From positions 1 to 60,990 of the forward strand of contig CAMARK010000016.1 in NCBI GenBank assembly GCA_945860205.1: a stretch of DNA of 60,990 bases. Reading direction: 5' to 3'. The notes under the pieces were generated by a model. It was given only the letters and a program-made list of their open reading frames with translations. It was not told the DNA's origin and made no database searches. A program made the position numbers and the translations under genes. Shown here piece after piece: positions 27,142 through 35,361 of the stretch; position 1 is the first letter of the stretch; the number at the start of each line of letters is the position of its first letter. The DNA comes from Reyranella massiliensis 521. Its GTDB lineage: Bacteria; Pseudomonadota; Alphaproteobacteria; Reyranellales; Reyranellaceae.

Positions 27142-28602
27142 TTGACCAAGCGTATCTTCATCGCCGCGTTGGGCACCGAGACCAACCAGTTCGTGCCCTT
27201 CCCGACCGGCCTGCGCGGCTACCAGGAGCACGGCATCTGGCGCGGCGATGCGACCAGGCACGAGCCGACCAACTTCACCGCGCCGATGCATGTCTGGCGC
27301 AAGAAAGCCGAGGAGCGCGGCTGGACCGTCATCGAAGGTCTCGCGACCTTTGCCGCGCCCTCCGGCACCACGGTGCGCAAGGTCTACGAGGATTTCCGCG
27401 ACGAGGTCCTGGCCGGCGTGAAGGCCGCCCTGCCGCTCGACGCCGTGCTGATTAACGTGCACGGCGCCATGGTGGCCGACGGATACGACGATTGCGAAGG
27501 CGACCTGCTCGCGAAGGTGCGCGCCATCGTCGGCCCCAAGGTCGCGATCGGCGCCGAGTTCGACCTCCACTGCCACCTGAGCGCCCTGATGCTCGACAGC
27601 GCCGACGTGCTGATCGGCTACAAGGAATACCCGCACACCGACACGATGGAGCGCGCCGCCGAGCTATTCGCGATCATCGCCGACACGGTGGACGGCAAGG
27701 TGAAGCCCGTCATGGCGCGCTACGACTGCCGCATGATCGCGCAGTACCGGACCTCGGTACCACCGATCAACGAGTTCGTGGTCCGCATGAAGTCCCTCGA
27801 GGGTAAGGACGGCATCCTTTCCGTCTCCTTGAGCCACGGCTTTTCCTTTGCCGACGTCGAGGACGTCGGCACCCGCACCCTCGTGGTCGCCGATGGCAAC
27901 AAGGAAAAGGCCGAGGCATTGGCGAAGCAGCTCGGCCAGGAGCTGTGGGACAACCGCGAACGCTACGCCACCAAGTACCTCACCATCGCCGAGGCGATGG
28001 ACCGCGCCGCCTCGCACAACCAGGGCCCGCTGGTGCTGGCCGACCGCGCCGACAATCCCGGCTCCGGCGCGCCCGGCGATTCGACCTTCGTGCTGAAGGC
28101 GCTGGTTGCCCGCGAGATCGGCCCGGCGCTGTTCGGCGTGATGTGGGACCCAATGGCCTTCCAGATCGCCGAGGAAGCGGGCGAGGGCGCGCGCATCCGC
28201 ATGCGGCTGGGCGGCAAGTCCGGCGCGGTGAGTGGCGAGCCGGTCGACCTCGACGTCACGGTGAAGAAGATCGCGCGCAACGTTTTCCAGCCCTACGGAC
28301 CGGTGATGTCGCCGCTGGGCGACATGGCACTCCTGTCATCGGAGCATGTCGACATCGCGATCTGCACGCGGCGCAACCAGACCTTCCACGCCGACGCCTT
28401 CCGTGCCGTCCGCGCCGAGCCCGCCGACTACCGCGTCGTGATCGTGAAGAGCGCGCAGCATTTCTATAACGGCTTCGTGGGTCTCGCGAAGGAGATCCTC
28501 TACGTGGCCTCGCCCGGCGCCGCCGACCCCGACGTCACGCGCTGGCCCTACACCAAGCGCAAGACGCCGTTCTGGCCCAAGGTCGCCGACCCCTGGAAGT
28601 AG
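27142..28602 (+). CDS. M81-family metallopeptidase (MlrC/DUF1485-like)
   Basis: 486 residues. The family (microcystinase C MlrC and relatives) has two domains, an N-terminal zinc domain and a C-terminal DUF1485_C-type domain. GTETNQFVP, NVHGAMVADGYDDCEGD and GAEFDLHCHLS, with KEYPHTD downstream, supply the acid and histidine ligands. The reading frame starts at TTG 27142 directly after tag. The substrate is not known; most relatives are not linked to microcystin. Confidence 0.85.
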   Translation: MTKRIFIAALGTETNQFVPFPTGLRGYQEHGIWRGDATRHEPTNFTAPMHVWRKKAEERGWTVIEGLATFAAPSGTTVRKVYEDFRDEVLAGVKAALPLDAVLINVHGAMVADGYDDCEGDLLAKVRAIVGPKVAIGAEFDLHCHLSALMLDSADVLIGYKEYPHTDTMERAAELFAIIADTVDGKVKPVMARYDCRMIAQYRTSVPPINEFVVRMKSLEGKDGILSVSLSHGFSFADVEDVGTRTLVVADGNKEKAEALAKQLGQELWDNRERYATKYLTIAEAMDRAASHNQGPLVLADRADNPGSGAPGDSTFVLKALVAREIGPALFGVMWDPMAFQIAEEAGEGARIRMRLGGKSGAVSGEPVDLDVTVKKIARNVFQPYGPVMSPLGDMALLSSEHVDIAICTRRNQTFHADAFRAVRAEPADYRVVIVKSAQHFYNGFVGLAKEILYVASPGAADPDVTRWPYTKRKTPFWPKVADPWK

Positions 28603-28620
28603 GCTTTTACCGACGCCCCG

Positions 28621-28707
28621 GTGTCGGAAAAATCGTGTCGGAAAATTCAAGCCGTTGATCGACAAGGCTTTTCGGCGGCCGATTTCCGACACCCGCGTGT
28701 CGATAAA
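28621..28707. promoter_or_regulatory. Cluster of GTGTCGGAAAA repeats upstream of an exporter gene
   Basis: GTGTCGGAAAA occurs at 28621-28631 and 28635-28645, its inverse (ATTTCCGACAC) at 28682-28692, and a variant GTGTCGATAAA at 28697-28707. The last two form a perfect palindrome CGACACCCGCGTGTCG at 28687-28702. This looks like multiple binding sites for one regulator of the following MFS gene. The regulator is not adjacent. Confidence 0.55.
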
Positions 28708-28767
28708 TGCAAACGCTGCTATGAACGCGCCTCTTCCCTCCTCCCCGGACATTCGAAGCAGCCGCGC

Positions 28768-29964
28768 ATGCGCATGACCAAACCGCCGATCTGGCTGCTG
28801 ATGAGCGCGACGGTGTCCTCGCAGATGGCGCTCACCATCTTCCTGCCGTCGCTGCCGACCATCGCGAGCGACCTGGGCGTCTCCTACGGCACCGCCCAGC
28901 TGACGCTGTCGGTCTATCTTTTTGCCTTCGCCTTTGCCCAGTTGGCCGTGGGTCCGCTCTCCGACAAGATGGGCCGTCGGCCGATCCTGCTGGCCAGCCT
29001 CGTCGTGTTCACGGTCGGCAGCATCTGCTGCGCGCTGAGCCCGACGATCGAGACCCTCATCGCCTCGCGCCTGCTCCAGGCCTGCGGCGCCTGCGGCGGC
29101 GTCGTGCTGGGGCGCGCCATCGTGCGCGACAGCCGGAGCGGCCCTGAAGCACCGCGGGCGATGGGCTACATGGCCTCTTCGATGGCGCTGGCACCGGCGC
29201 TCTCGCCGCTGCTGGGCGGCCAGTTGCTCGGCTTCTTCGGCTGGCAAAGCAATTTCTGGTTCACGGCCGCCTGCGGTTTCGCGGTGCTGGTCGTGGTCTG
29301 GCGCATACTCGGCGAAACCGCGCCGAAGGCGCCGCCGCGCACATCAGGCGTGGTGCACGACTACGTCGAGGGCTTCCACGCCATCCTGCGCGAGCGCCGC
29401 TTCGTCGGTCTCATGATCGCGACCACCTGCGCCTCGGCCGGATTCAATGTCTTCTTTTCCGGCGGGCCCATCCTGCTGATCCAGGTGATGGGCGTGGCCG
29501 CCGAGCTGTTCGGCTGGTTCACGCTCGCCTGGGCGGGCAACTTCGTCCTCGGCAGCCTGGTCTCCAGCCGCCTGCAGGGCCGGGTGAGCAGCCTGCTCCT
29601 GATCCCGCTGGGACAATCCATCCTCACCCTGGGCGCAGTGGCGATGATCGCGACGGCCGCGCTGGGCTACGTCACGCCGCTGGCGCTGATCGGGCCGCTG
29701 GTCCTGATGGGCTGGGGCAATGGCCTCAACATGCCCAACGCGATGGCGAACGCGCTTGCCGCGGTGCCCGCCAATCGGGTCGGTGCGGCGTCTGCGCTGA
29801 TGGGCTTCGTGCAGATGATCACCGCCGCGGCGCTGACCCTGCTGGTGGGCTACGTGCCGCACGACACGCAGATGAACATCGGCATCGGCGTCGCCGTGAC
29901 GGGTATCGTCGGACTGGTCGGCTGGTGGACGTTGGTGCGCCGGCCGCCGGCACGATCAGCCTGA
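28768..29964 (+). CDS. MFS multidrug exporter, Bcr/CflA type
   Basis: 398 residues with about 12 hydrophobic helices. GPLSDKMGRRPILL is motif A between helices 2 and 3, and PTIASDLGVS near the N-terminus is typical of the drug:H+ antiporter-1 (12-TMS) group. The first ATG of MRMTK at 28768 is chosen since upstream codons lie in the repeat region. Likely exports a drug or metabolite; substrate unknown. Transcribed toward the dienelactone hydrolase gene. Confidence 0.9.
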   Translation: MRMTKPPIWLLMSATVSSQMALTIFLPSLPTIASDLGVSYGTAQLTLSVYLFAFAFAQLAVGPLSDKMGRRPILLASLVVFTVGSICCALSPTIETLIASRLLQACGACGGVVLGRAIVRDSRSGPEAPRAMGYMASSMALAPALSPLLGGQLLGFFGWQSNFWFTAACGFAVLVVVWRILGETAPKAPPRTSGVVHDYVEGFHAILRERRFVGLMIATTCASAGFNVFFSGGPILLIQVMGVAAELFGWFTLAWAGNFVLGSLVSSRLQGRVSSLLLIPLGQSILTLGAVAMIATAALGYVTPLALIGPLVLMGWGNGLNMPNAMANALAAVPANRVGAASALMGFVQMITAAALTLLVGYVPHDTQMNIGIGVAVTGIVGLVGWWTLVRRPPARSA

Positions 29965-29990
29965 CGGGGGCCGCCTGATGGGGCCCGCCC

Positions 29991-30686
29991 TCAAGTAAGA
30001 CGATCACGCAGGAGCGCCAGCGTGCGGTGGCGCGCCTCGCCTGCCGCCACTTCGTTGAAGGGCGGGTAGCCCTGGCGGTTGAAGCCGTGCTCGGTGCCCG
30101 GGTAGACGTGGATTTCGACCCCCGCCTCCCCACCCAGGCGCGCCCGGATCGCCGCCACCGTGGCCTCGGGGACGTGGGGATCGTCGCCGGCGAAATGCAT
30201 CAGGATGGGGCAGCCGCGCTTGGCCGCCTCGCCGAGGTGCTGGTCGATCTGGACGCCGTAGTAGCTCACCGCGGCTTCGACCGGCAGGCGGGTGCTGGCC
30301 AGGTAGGAGAACTTGCCGCCGAGACAGAAGCCCATCACCCCGACCTTGCCGGTGCAGTCCGGGCGGGCGCGCAGGGACGCCACGATGTCGCCGAGGTCGC
30401 GGGCGAACTGGTCGGTGTCGAGCTCTGCCCACAGCGCTCGTGCCTTGGCACGGCCCTCGTCCGTGTAGGGAAGGTAGCAGGCCGCCTCCTGCCGCCAGAA
30501 GACATCCGGCGCCAAAGCGATGAATCCATCGGCGGCGTAGCCGTCGGTCACCGAGCGGATGTGCGGATTGGTATTGAACACCTCCGGCAGCACGATCAGG
30601 GCCGGCGCCGGTAGCCGCGCGGGCAAGGCCAGATATGCCGCGAACTGCCCGCCATCGGATGCCGTCAGCCTGATCTCCTCACCCAT
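29991..30686 (-). CDS. Dienelactone hydrolase family protein
   Basis: 231 residues from ATG 30686, supported by GGAGAGGAAAAG upstream. The cysteine nucleophile Cys121 (GFCLGG), Glu35, Asp168/169 and His200 (TEHGF) match the dienelactone hydrolase triad. Dienelactone hydrolase opens the lactone of the chloroaromatic pathway; many chromosomal members are general esterases, so the substrate is open. Confidence 0.93.
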   Translation of the reverse strand: MGEEIRLTASDGGQFAAYLALPARLPAPALIVLPEVFNTNPHIRSVTDGYAADGFIALAPDVFWRQEAACYLPYTDEGRAKARALWAELDTDQFARDLGDIVASLRARPDCTGKVGVMGFCLGGKFSYLASTRLPVEAAVSYYGVQIDQHLGEAAKRGCPILMHFAGDDPHVPEATVAAIRARLGGEAGVEIHVYPGTEHGFNRQGYPPFNEVAAGEARHRTLALLRDRLT

Positions 30687-30817
30687 GACTTTTCCTCTCC
30701 CGTTTTCGGGCGCCACGATAGACAGCGGGCGGGCTGGATGGACGGATACGCAATCCGCCAAACTGGTCTTTTTCTTAGCCTATTCCTGCTGAACTTGCAA
30801 CTCTGATTTTCAGACTC

Positions 30818-31090
30818 TCATAACAGCGGTTCGAGGGCTTCGCGCGTGGTTTTGCCCTCGACCACGGGCACGACCTCGAATTCCACGACCTCCTGCCAGT
30901 CGGCGATCCAGCGCTGGAAGGTCGTGATGTCGTCGGTCTCCATGAGCTGGAAGCAGCGGCTCAAATCGGCCGTGACGTAGCTCGCGACGAACTTCAGGCC
31001 GTCGGGCAATGCCCGGCCGGCATCGCGCAGCTTGCGGTAGACGGCCTTGCCGTCCTGATTCTTGAACTTCTCGACCACCATGAACAGCAT
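30818..31090 (-). CDS. DUF3303 family protein
   Basis: 90 residues. The family is a small alpha/beta barrel (MVVEKFKNQDGKAVYRKL; SRCFQLMETDD; WIADWQEVVEFEVVPV) resembling dimeric ferredoxin-like monooxygenase folds. Function is unknown. It is divergent from dapB across 66 bases that contain a perfect palindrome. Confidence 0.85.
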   Translation of the reverse strand: MLFMVVEKFKNQDGKAVYRKLRDAGRALPDGLKFVASYVTADLSRCFQLMETDDITTFQRWIADWQEVVEFEVVPVVEGKTTREALEPLL

Positions 31091-31123
31091 GTCTGACTCC
31101 CGCTTTGTCCGGAATGTAGGTTA

Positions 31124-31137
31124 TTGTCGGCCGACAA
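31124..31137. promoter_or_regulatory. Palindrome between DUF3303 gene and dapB
   Basis: TTGTCGGCCGACAA is a perfect 14-base inverted repeat in the gap between two divergent genes, 20 bases before the dapB start. It looks like a TetR-type or similar operator; the regulator is unknown. Confidence 0.45.
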
Positions 31138-31156
31138 ACACGACAGGAACATACAA

Positions 31157-31954
31157 ATGAAGATCGCCATTGCCGGCGCCGCCGGCCGCATGGGCCAGAT
31201 GCTGATCCGGCGCATCGCCGCCACCGAAGGCTGCAGCCTGGCCGGCGCCATCGAGGCGGCCGGCAGCAACGTGCTCGGGCGCGATGCATCGGAGGTCGCG
31301 GGCCTGGAGAAGGGCGGCGTGAAGATCACGGGCGACAGCGCGGCGGCGATCGGCGCGGCCAATGTCGTGATCGACTTCACCGTGCCAGCCGCCACCGTGG
31401 CGCATGCCGGGATTGCCGCCGAGAAGGGCGTCGCCATGGTGATCGGCACGACCGGCCTCGACCCGCAGCAGACGGCGTTGATCCACGCGGCGGCTAAGAA
31501 GGTGCCGATCATGTGGGCAGCCAACATGGCGCTCGGCGTCAATGTCCTGATGGCGCTGGTCGAGAAGACCGCGTCGATGCTCGACCCGGGCTACGACATC
31601 GAGGTGCTGGAGATGCACCATCGCCACAAGATCGACGCGCCCTCCGGCACGGCGCTGGCGCTCGGCCGCTCGGCGGCGGCGGGCCGCAAGGTCGAGCTCG
31701 AGAAGGTCTGGCGCAAGAGCCGCGACGGCCACACCGGCGCGCGGCCCACGGGCGAGATCGGCTTCGCCACCCTGCGGGGCGGCGAGGAGGTCGGCGTCCA
31801 CACGGTCTACTTCGCCTCCGCCGGCGAGCGGCTCGAGCTGACGCACCGCTCCTTCAGCCGCGAGGGCTATGCGATGGGCGCCGTGATGGCCGCCCAGTGG
31901 CTAAAGGGCAAGAAGCCCGGCCTCTACGGCATGAAGGACGTGCTGGGGCTTTAA
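31157..31954 (+). CDS. dapB: 4-hydroxy-tetrahydrodipicolinate reductase
   Basis: 265 residues, standard length. Reduces the dipicolinate intermediate in lysine and peptidoglycan precursor synthesis. IAGAAGRMGQ is the NAD(P)-binding loop and HHRHKIDAPSGTA carries the catalytic histidines and lysine. AGGAAC before ATG 31157 supports the start. dapD, the second dap gene in the window, is at 38267 and not in the same unit. Confidence 0.98.
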   Translation: MKIAIAGAAGRMGQMLIRRIAATEGCSLAGAIEAAGSNVLGRDASEVAGLEKGGVKITGDSAAAIGAANVVIDFTVPAATVAHAGIAAEKGVAMVIGTTGLDPQQTALIHAAAKKVPIMWAANMALGVNVLMALVEKTASMLDPGYDIEVLEMHHRHKIDAPSGTALALGRSAAAGRKVELEKVWRKSRDGHTGARPTGEIGFATLRGGEEVGVHTVYFASAGERLELTHRSFSREGYAMGAVMAAQWLKGKKPGLYGMKDVLGL

Positions 31955-32109
31955 AAACCTTCTTACCCTGTAGCGCTGAGCCTACATGAATCTCCTACTA
32001 AATCCGACGTTGAACAACAATAATCAACGATCGTCACTGACCGCCGGTTGAATCGTGACGGCCGTACACAAACAGTGATATATGCCAATATCTGACTGGG
32101 GGAGCGGTC

Positions 32110-32652
32110 ATGATTTCACGACGTACTGCTGTCAGTGGACTTGTTGGACTTGCCAGCGAACGCCTTGCGTTCGGCAAGCGATTGATTAGCGCGGCGTCTG
32201 CCCAGACGGAAGCGACGGATCCGATAGGACCTCCGGCTTTCGAAGGTCGAGCCGATTTTGCGAATGCATGGACACTACTTGAGCCTGGATCGGACGTGGC
32301 CTTTGGTGACTTCTCCGCCAACTTAGGCGACGGTTACGCGGAGTCATACGGCACGACGGTTTTCAAAGCGGCCGATGACATCCACGAGTACTTTGAGAAG
32401 AGGACCAAGAAGACGTTCTCAGGCTGGTTCAACGCTGGCCCAGCTGGTCAAGGTATTTGGGAGGGCGCGAAAATCCACGGCAAGAATGTCGACGAGCACT
32501 TTGCGCAATTCTGGAATAATTATACGCAAACTGGACCAGTCAACCTGATGCAAGTCCTCGCCTACGGCTGCAGGCACTATCGTCGCTACAATTCTCTTTG
32601 TGGCAAGCGGACGACTAGCTCTGCGTCTGCCCAGCTCGCGGACCACTGTTGA
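32110..32652 (+). CDS. Orphan hypothetical protein, possibly Tat-exported
   Basis: 180 residues starting at ATG 32110 after TGGGGGAGCGG. The N-terminus MISRRTAVSGLVG has a twin-arginine-like SRRT start with a modest hydrophobic run and a possible cleavage after ISAASA. Body motifs include AFGDFSANLGDGYAES, IHEYFEKRTKKTF and HFAQFWNNYTQ; no domain is recognised. The last codons overlap the convergent gene at 32615. Codon use and AT content differ from neighbours, suggesting acquired DNA. Whether it is expressed is uncertain. Confidence 0.5.
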   Translation: MISRRTAVSGLVGLASERLAFGKRLISAASAQTEATDPIGPPAFEGRADFANAWTLLEPGSDVAFGDFSANLGDGYAESYGTTVFKAADDIHEYFEKRTKKTFSGWFNAGPAGQGIWEGAKIHGKNVDEHFAQFWNNYTQTGPVNLMQVLAYGCRHYRRYNSLCGKRTTSSASAQLADHC

Positions 32653-32908
32653 ACTGACAGGTAAGCGTCGTGCCTGGCTGTACTCCGCCACCGGCTGCGA
32701 TGCCAATTCCATTGCTTCCCTGTCCATCGGTGCACGGTGAACCCACTGGGATCGGACTCACTCCGGGCACTCCGGCGTAGCTCTGCGTCTGCCCGGTTCG
32801 CGGACCACTATTGAACTGACAGGTAAAGGTGGTTTGAGACCACACGGGCGAGATGCTTAGAGCAAATGCCAGTATGCCGGCAGACCACAGCTTAGAGAAA
32901 ACTCTCAT
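32615..32908 (-). CDS. Secreted protein with CQFNSGPRxGQTQS repeats
   Basis: 97 residues from ATG 32908 after GGGGGTGG. A signal peptide (ILAFALSISPVWS) precedes a repeat: TCQFNSGPRTGQTQSYAG, then PIPVGSPCTDGQGS and, 54 residues on, TCQFNSGPRAGQTQS ending in the stop. The DNA repeat is 49 bases at 32616-32664 and 32778-32826 with three mismatches. As I recall, this motif occurs in small secreted proteins in Bradyrhizobium and relatives; function unknown. The second repeat ends abruptly in a TAG where the first reads a TAC, so the copy may be truncated. Confidence 0.6.
   Translation of the reverse strand: MRVFSKLWSAGILAFALSISPVWSQTTFTCQFNSGPRTGQTQSYAGVPGVSPIPVGSPCTDGQGSNGIGIAAGGGVQPGTTLTCQFNSGPRAGQTQS
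32616..32826. repeat. 49-base direct repeat inside the CQFNSGPR gene
   Basis: Copy 1 at 32616-32664 and copy 2 at 32778-32826 are identical except for three positions; spacing of 162 bases keeps frame (54 codons). It encodes the repeated peptide on the minus strand and also forms the end of the + strand orphan gene. Confidence 0.85.
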
Positions 32909-33074
32909 CACCACCCCCAGTTTATCGACTCATGGTTGCATTGGCGATAGAGGGGTTCAAGCAAAAATCTAGAGAAAGCTGAAGGTCTATGCCGCGGCGC
33001 CAACCGAATCGGCTTGAGCCAGCTTTGCGAATTTGCCGGGGTCTGGACGTGCCGGAACCGGCTCTACAGAACTA

Positions 33075-33572
33075 CTAATCCCAGTCGTGCTTGAACTGCG
33101 GCGCGCGCATGTCGGCGAGCGCCGCCTTCAGCTGCTCGGCCAGGGCCAGCCGCGCTTCAGGCGACAGAAAGCGGCCGATCACCAGGCGATTGCCCTTGGA
33201 AATCACGACCAGCCGGTCCTCGGTCGCGTCGATCCGCAGCCAGTAGGCGTCGAGCCGGTGCTCCTCGCGCTCGCCGTCAGGCGCCACGCGATCGACCAGC
33301 AGCTCGCTGTCGGTCAGCACCAGCGTCTCGCTCCGCCGTGCGTCGAGATAGGAGCGCTTGAACAGCCACCACAGCAGCCAGACATCGAGGCCCATGAAGC
33401 CCATCACCGGCCACGCGCCCAGGATAAGCATCGGCACGCCGACGAGCAGGTTGGCCGCGATAGCGCCGCGGATCACCCACTTGAAGCCCTCCGGCGAAAG
33501 GCTCCGGTGCGGGCTGAGCGAGGTGGCGAAGTGAATCGCGCCTGGGCCAGGGAAGACGGGCGTTTCGGTCAT
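33075..33572 (-). CDS. DUF2244 membrane protein
   Basis: 165 residues. Two transmembrane helices (about residues 32-70) follow the SLSPEGFKWVIRG segment; the C-terminal half is a soluble beta-rich domain with RSETLVLTDSELLVDR. DUF2244 proteins are small inner-membrane proteins of unknown function, common in alphaproteobacteria. The start codon faces nth with only 13 bases between the two starts, so the promoter of each lies inside the other gene or the start is a little downstream. Confidence 0.85.
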   Translation of the reverse strand: MTETPVFPGPGAIHFATSLSPHRSLSPEGFKWVIRGAIAANLLVGVPMLILGAWPVMGFMGLDVWLLWWLFKRSYLDARRSETLVLTDSELLVDRVAPDGEREEHRLDAYWLRIDATEDRLVVISKGNRLVIGRFLSPEARLALAEQLKAALADMRAPQFKHDWD

Positions 33573-33585
33573 GCTATGAAGCTAT

Positions 33586-34236
33586 ATGGCCCTGATGAAG
33601 CCCGCCGTCATCCCCGAGTTCTTTGCCCGCCTCGCGGCTGCGATGCTGGAGCCTAGGACCGAGCTGGAATACGAAAACCACTTCCATCTTCTGGTGGCCG
33701 TCGTGCTGTCGGCGCAGGCGACCGACGTTGGCGTCAACCGGGCGACGGGGCCGCTGTTCAAGACGATCAAGACACCGGCACAGATGGTCGCGTTGGGTGA
33801 GCAGAAGTTGATCGGCCACATCAAGACCATCGGCCTGTTCCGTAACAAGGCCAAGAACGTGATCGCGCTCAGCCATCTCCTGATCGAGCGCCATGGCGGC
33901 GAGGTGCCGCGCACGCACGAGGAGCTGCAGGCGCTGCCCGGCGTTGGCCGCAAGACCGCCAACGTGGTGATGAACGTGGCCTTCGGCGAGGCCACCATCG
34001 CCGTCGACACGCACATTTTTCGCGTCGGCAATCGCACTGGGCTCGCTCCCGGCAAGAACCCGCTGCAGGTCGAGCTGAAGCTCCTGAAGCGCGTGCCCGA
34101 GGAATACCGGATGCATGCGCATCACTGGCTGATCCTGCACGGCCGCTACACCTGCAAGGCCCGCACGCCGCTGTGCCCGGCCTGCGTCGTGAACGACCTC
34201 TGCACGTTCAAGGGGAAGACGACTCTGTCATCCTGA
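33586..34236 (+). CDS. nth: Endonuclease III
   Basis: 216 residues. DNA glycosylase/AP lyase removing oxidised pyrimidines. The helix-hairpin-helix is LPGVGRKTANVV with Lys123, the catalytic aspartate is Asp141 (VDTHIFRV) and the 4Fe-4S loop has Cys190, Cys197, Cys200 and Cys206 (C-x6-C-x2-C-x5-C). The ATG at 33586 is 13 bases from the divergent DUF2244 start; a second ATG at 33595 is possible. Confidence 0.97.
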   Translation: MALMKPAVIPEFFARLAAAMLEPRTELEYENHFHLLVAVVLSAQATDVGVNRATGPLFKTIKTPAQMVALGEQKLIGHIKTIGLFRNKAKNVIALSHLLIERHGGEVPRTHEELQALPGVGRKTANVVMNVAFGEATIAVDTHIFRVGNRTGLAPGKNPLQVELKLLKRVPEEYRMHAHHWLILHGRYTCKARTPLCPACVVNDLCTFKGKTTLSS

Positions 34237-34345
34237 GCGGAGCGCCGCAGGCGCGCAGTCGAAGGATCTTGCTTCAACGGGCACATCATTGAAGTTGAGA
34301 GAAGGTCCCTCCACTCCGCTTCGCTCCGGTCGGGACGACGAAGGC
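34225..34345. repeat. Dispersed TCATCCTGAGCGGAGCG-type repeat
   Basis: The stretch starts near TCATCCTGAGCGGAGCG and runs to GTCGAAGGATCTTGC, then continues with CTCCGCTTCGCTCCGGTCGG. Both halves resemble dispersed repeats common in alphaproteobacteria. It overlaps the last codons of nth and ends before the GFA gene stop. Boundaries are approximate; it is a different family from the 3332 and 40113 elements. Confidence 0.55.
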
Positions 34346-34351
34346 TACGGT

Positions 34352-34855
34352 TTACCGCCCAAGCGCCATCGCAAGGCGGGCTCCGAGCAGCTTCCAGATG
34401 AACCGGACGGAGAAGCCCGGATAGGCCGGGACGTCGCGCGGGATCGCGGCGGCGTCAGGCGCGAATTTGGTGCAGATGCGCATGTCGACCAGCGGCGGAT
34501 CTTTTAGGCGCGCCCGATTGATTGGCACCCAGTGCTTCGAATCGTCGAAGGTCAGGGCAATGGCGGAGTTGCAGCAGGTCGCCACGACCCGGTTGGTATC
34601 CGTCGTCGGCTTGAGCTTGTGGCTTTGCAGGCGATCGCCGCCTTTGACGCAGCGGATGCGATCCTTGCGGTAGAGGATGTAGGCGACGCCGCCGTCGGCG
34701 TCACGCACCTGAGATGCGCCGGGCAGAGCTTCGATGCGGCGCGCGCCTTCCTGGCAATCGTCGCAATAGCAGGCGACGCCCAGGATCGGATCGCCGGTCG
34801 CCTCATACTCGACGCTTCCGCAGGCGCAACGAGCAATCATGGGAGGGGCGATCAT
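34352..34855 (-). CDS. GFA/CENP-V domain protein (glutathione-dependent formaldehyde-activating type)
   Basis: 167 residues. Cys10 and Cys12 (CACGS) and Cys29/31/34 (CYCDDC), plus CC near 93, form the zinc site typical of the Gfa fold. The C-terminal 60 residues are an extension with an amphipathic segment. The start ATG overlaps the stop of the marR-like gene by four bases (ATGA), so the two are translationally coupled. The substrate of this subfamily is not known. Confidence 0.85.
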   Translation of the reverse strand: MIAPPMIARCACGSVEYEATGDPILGVACYCDDCQEGARRIEALPGASQVRDADGGVAYILYRKDRIRCVKGGDRLQSHKLKPTTDTNRVVATCCNSAIALTFDDSKHWVPINRARLKDPPLVDMRICTKFAPDAAAIPRDVPAYPGFSVRFIWKLLGARLAMALGR

Positions 34856-35304
34856 GCCAACGCCCTCAAGCCAGCCCGCAACGCATCGGCGTCCTCGGGC
34901 AGCTTTTCGATCCGGCCATGCTCGCGCTTCCAGATCGGCAGCGCGGTCGCCAGCAGGCGATGGCCTGCGCCCGTCAGAGCGAGACGGCGGCCGCGCCGGT
35001 CGGCTGGGTCGACCTTGATCACCAGAAGGCCATTGCGTTCGAGCGGCTTCAGCGCCGCCGTCAGGGTCGTGCGATCCATCGCCAGCAGGCTCGCGACCGA
35101 GCCGATCGACGGCGGCTCTGGCCGGTTGAGCGACATCAGCAACGAGAATTGGCCGCTGGTGAGACCGAGCGGCCGAAACATGTCATCGAAATGACGCGCC
35201 AGCACACGCGCGGTGCGCTGTGCGGCAAGGCACAGGCAACTGTCGCGGACATGCTCCGTTGTTTCGTAGTCGACGGTGGGGCGGACGGTGGTCGCCTTTG
35301 ACAT
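34852..35304 (-). CDS. MarR-family transcriptional regulator
   Basis: 150 residues with the winged helix-turn-helix core (LTSGQFSLLMSLN, ASLLAMDRTTLTAALKPLERNGLL) and wing (DPADRRGRRLALT). A cysteine near residue 23-25 (SCLCLA) could be a redox switch, as in OhrR-like proteins, but this is only suggestive. It is divergent from the DUF1428 gene with a 12-base palindrome between them, and is coupled to the GFA gene. Confidence 0.92.
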   Translation of the reverse strand: MSKATTVRPTVDYETTEHVRDSCLCLAAQRTARVLARHFDDMFRPLGLTSGQFSLLMSLNRPEPPSIGSVASLLAMDRTTLTAALKPLERNGLLVIKVDPADRRGRRLALTGAGHRLLATALPIWKREHGRIEKLPEDADALRAGLRALA

Positions 35305-35315
35305 GCCGCAATAAT

Positions 35316-35327
35316 GTTGATATCAAC
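35316..35327. promoter_or_regulatory. MarR operator candidate
   Basis: GTTGATATCAAC is a perfect 12-base palindrome, 12 bases from the marR start and 35 bases before the DUF1428 start. Size and symmetry fit a MarR dimer site, so it probably controls both divergent genes. Confidence 0.65.
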
Positions 35328-35361
35328 TTATTATGTCAAGACCGATCGAGGAGGAAAGATC

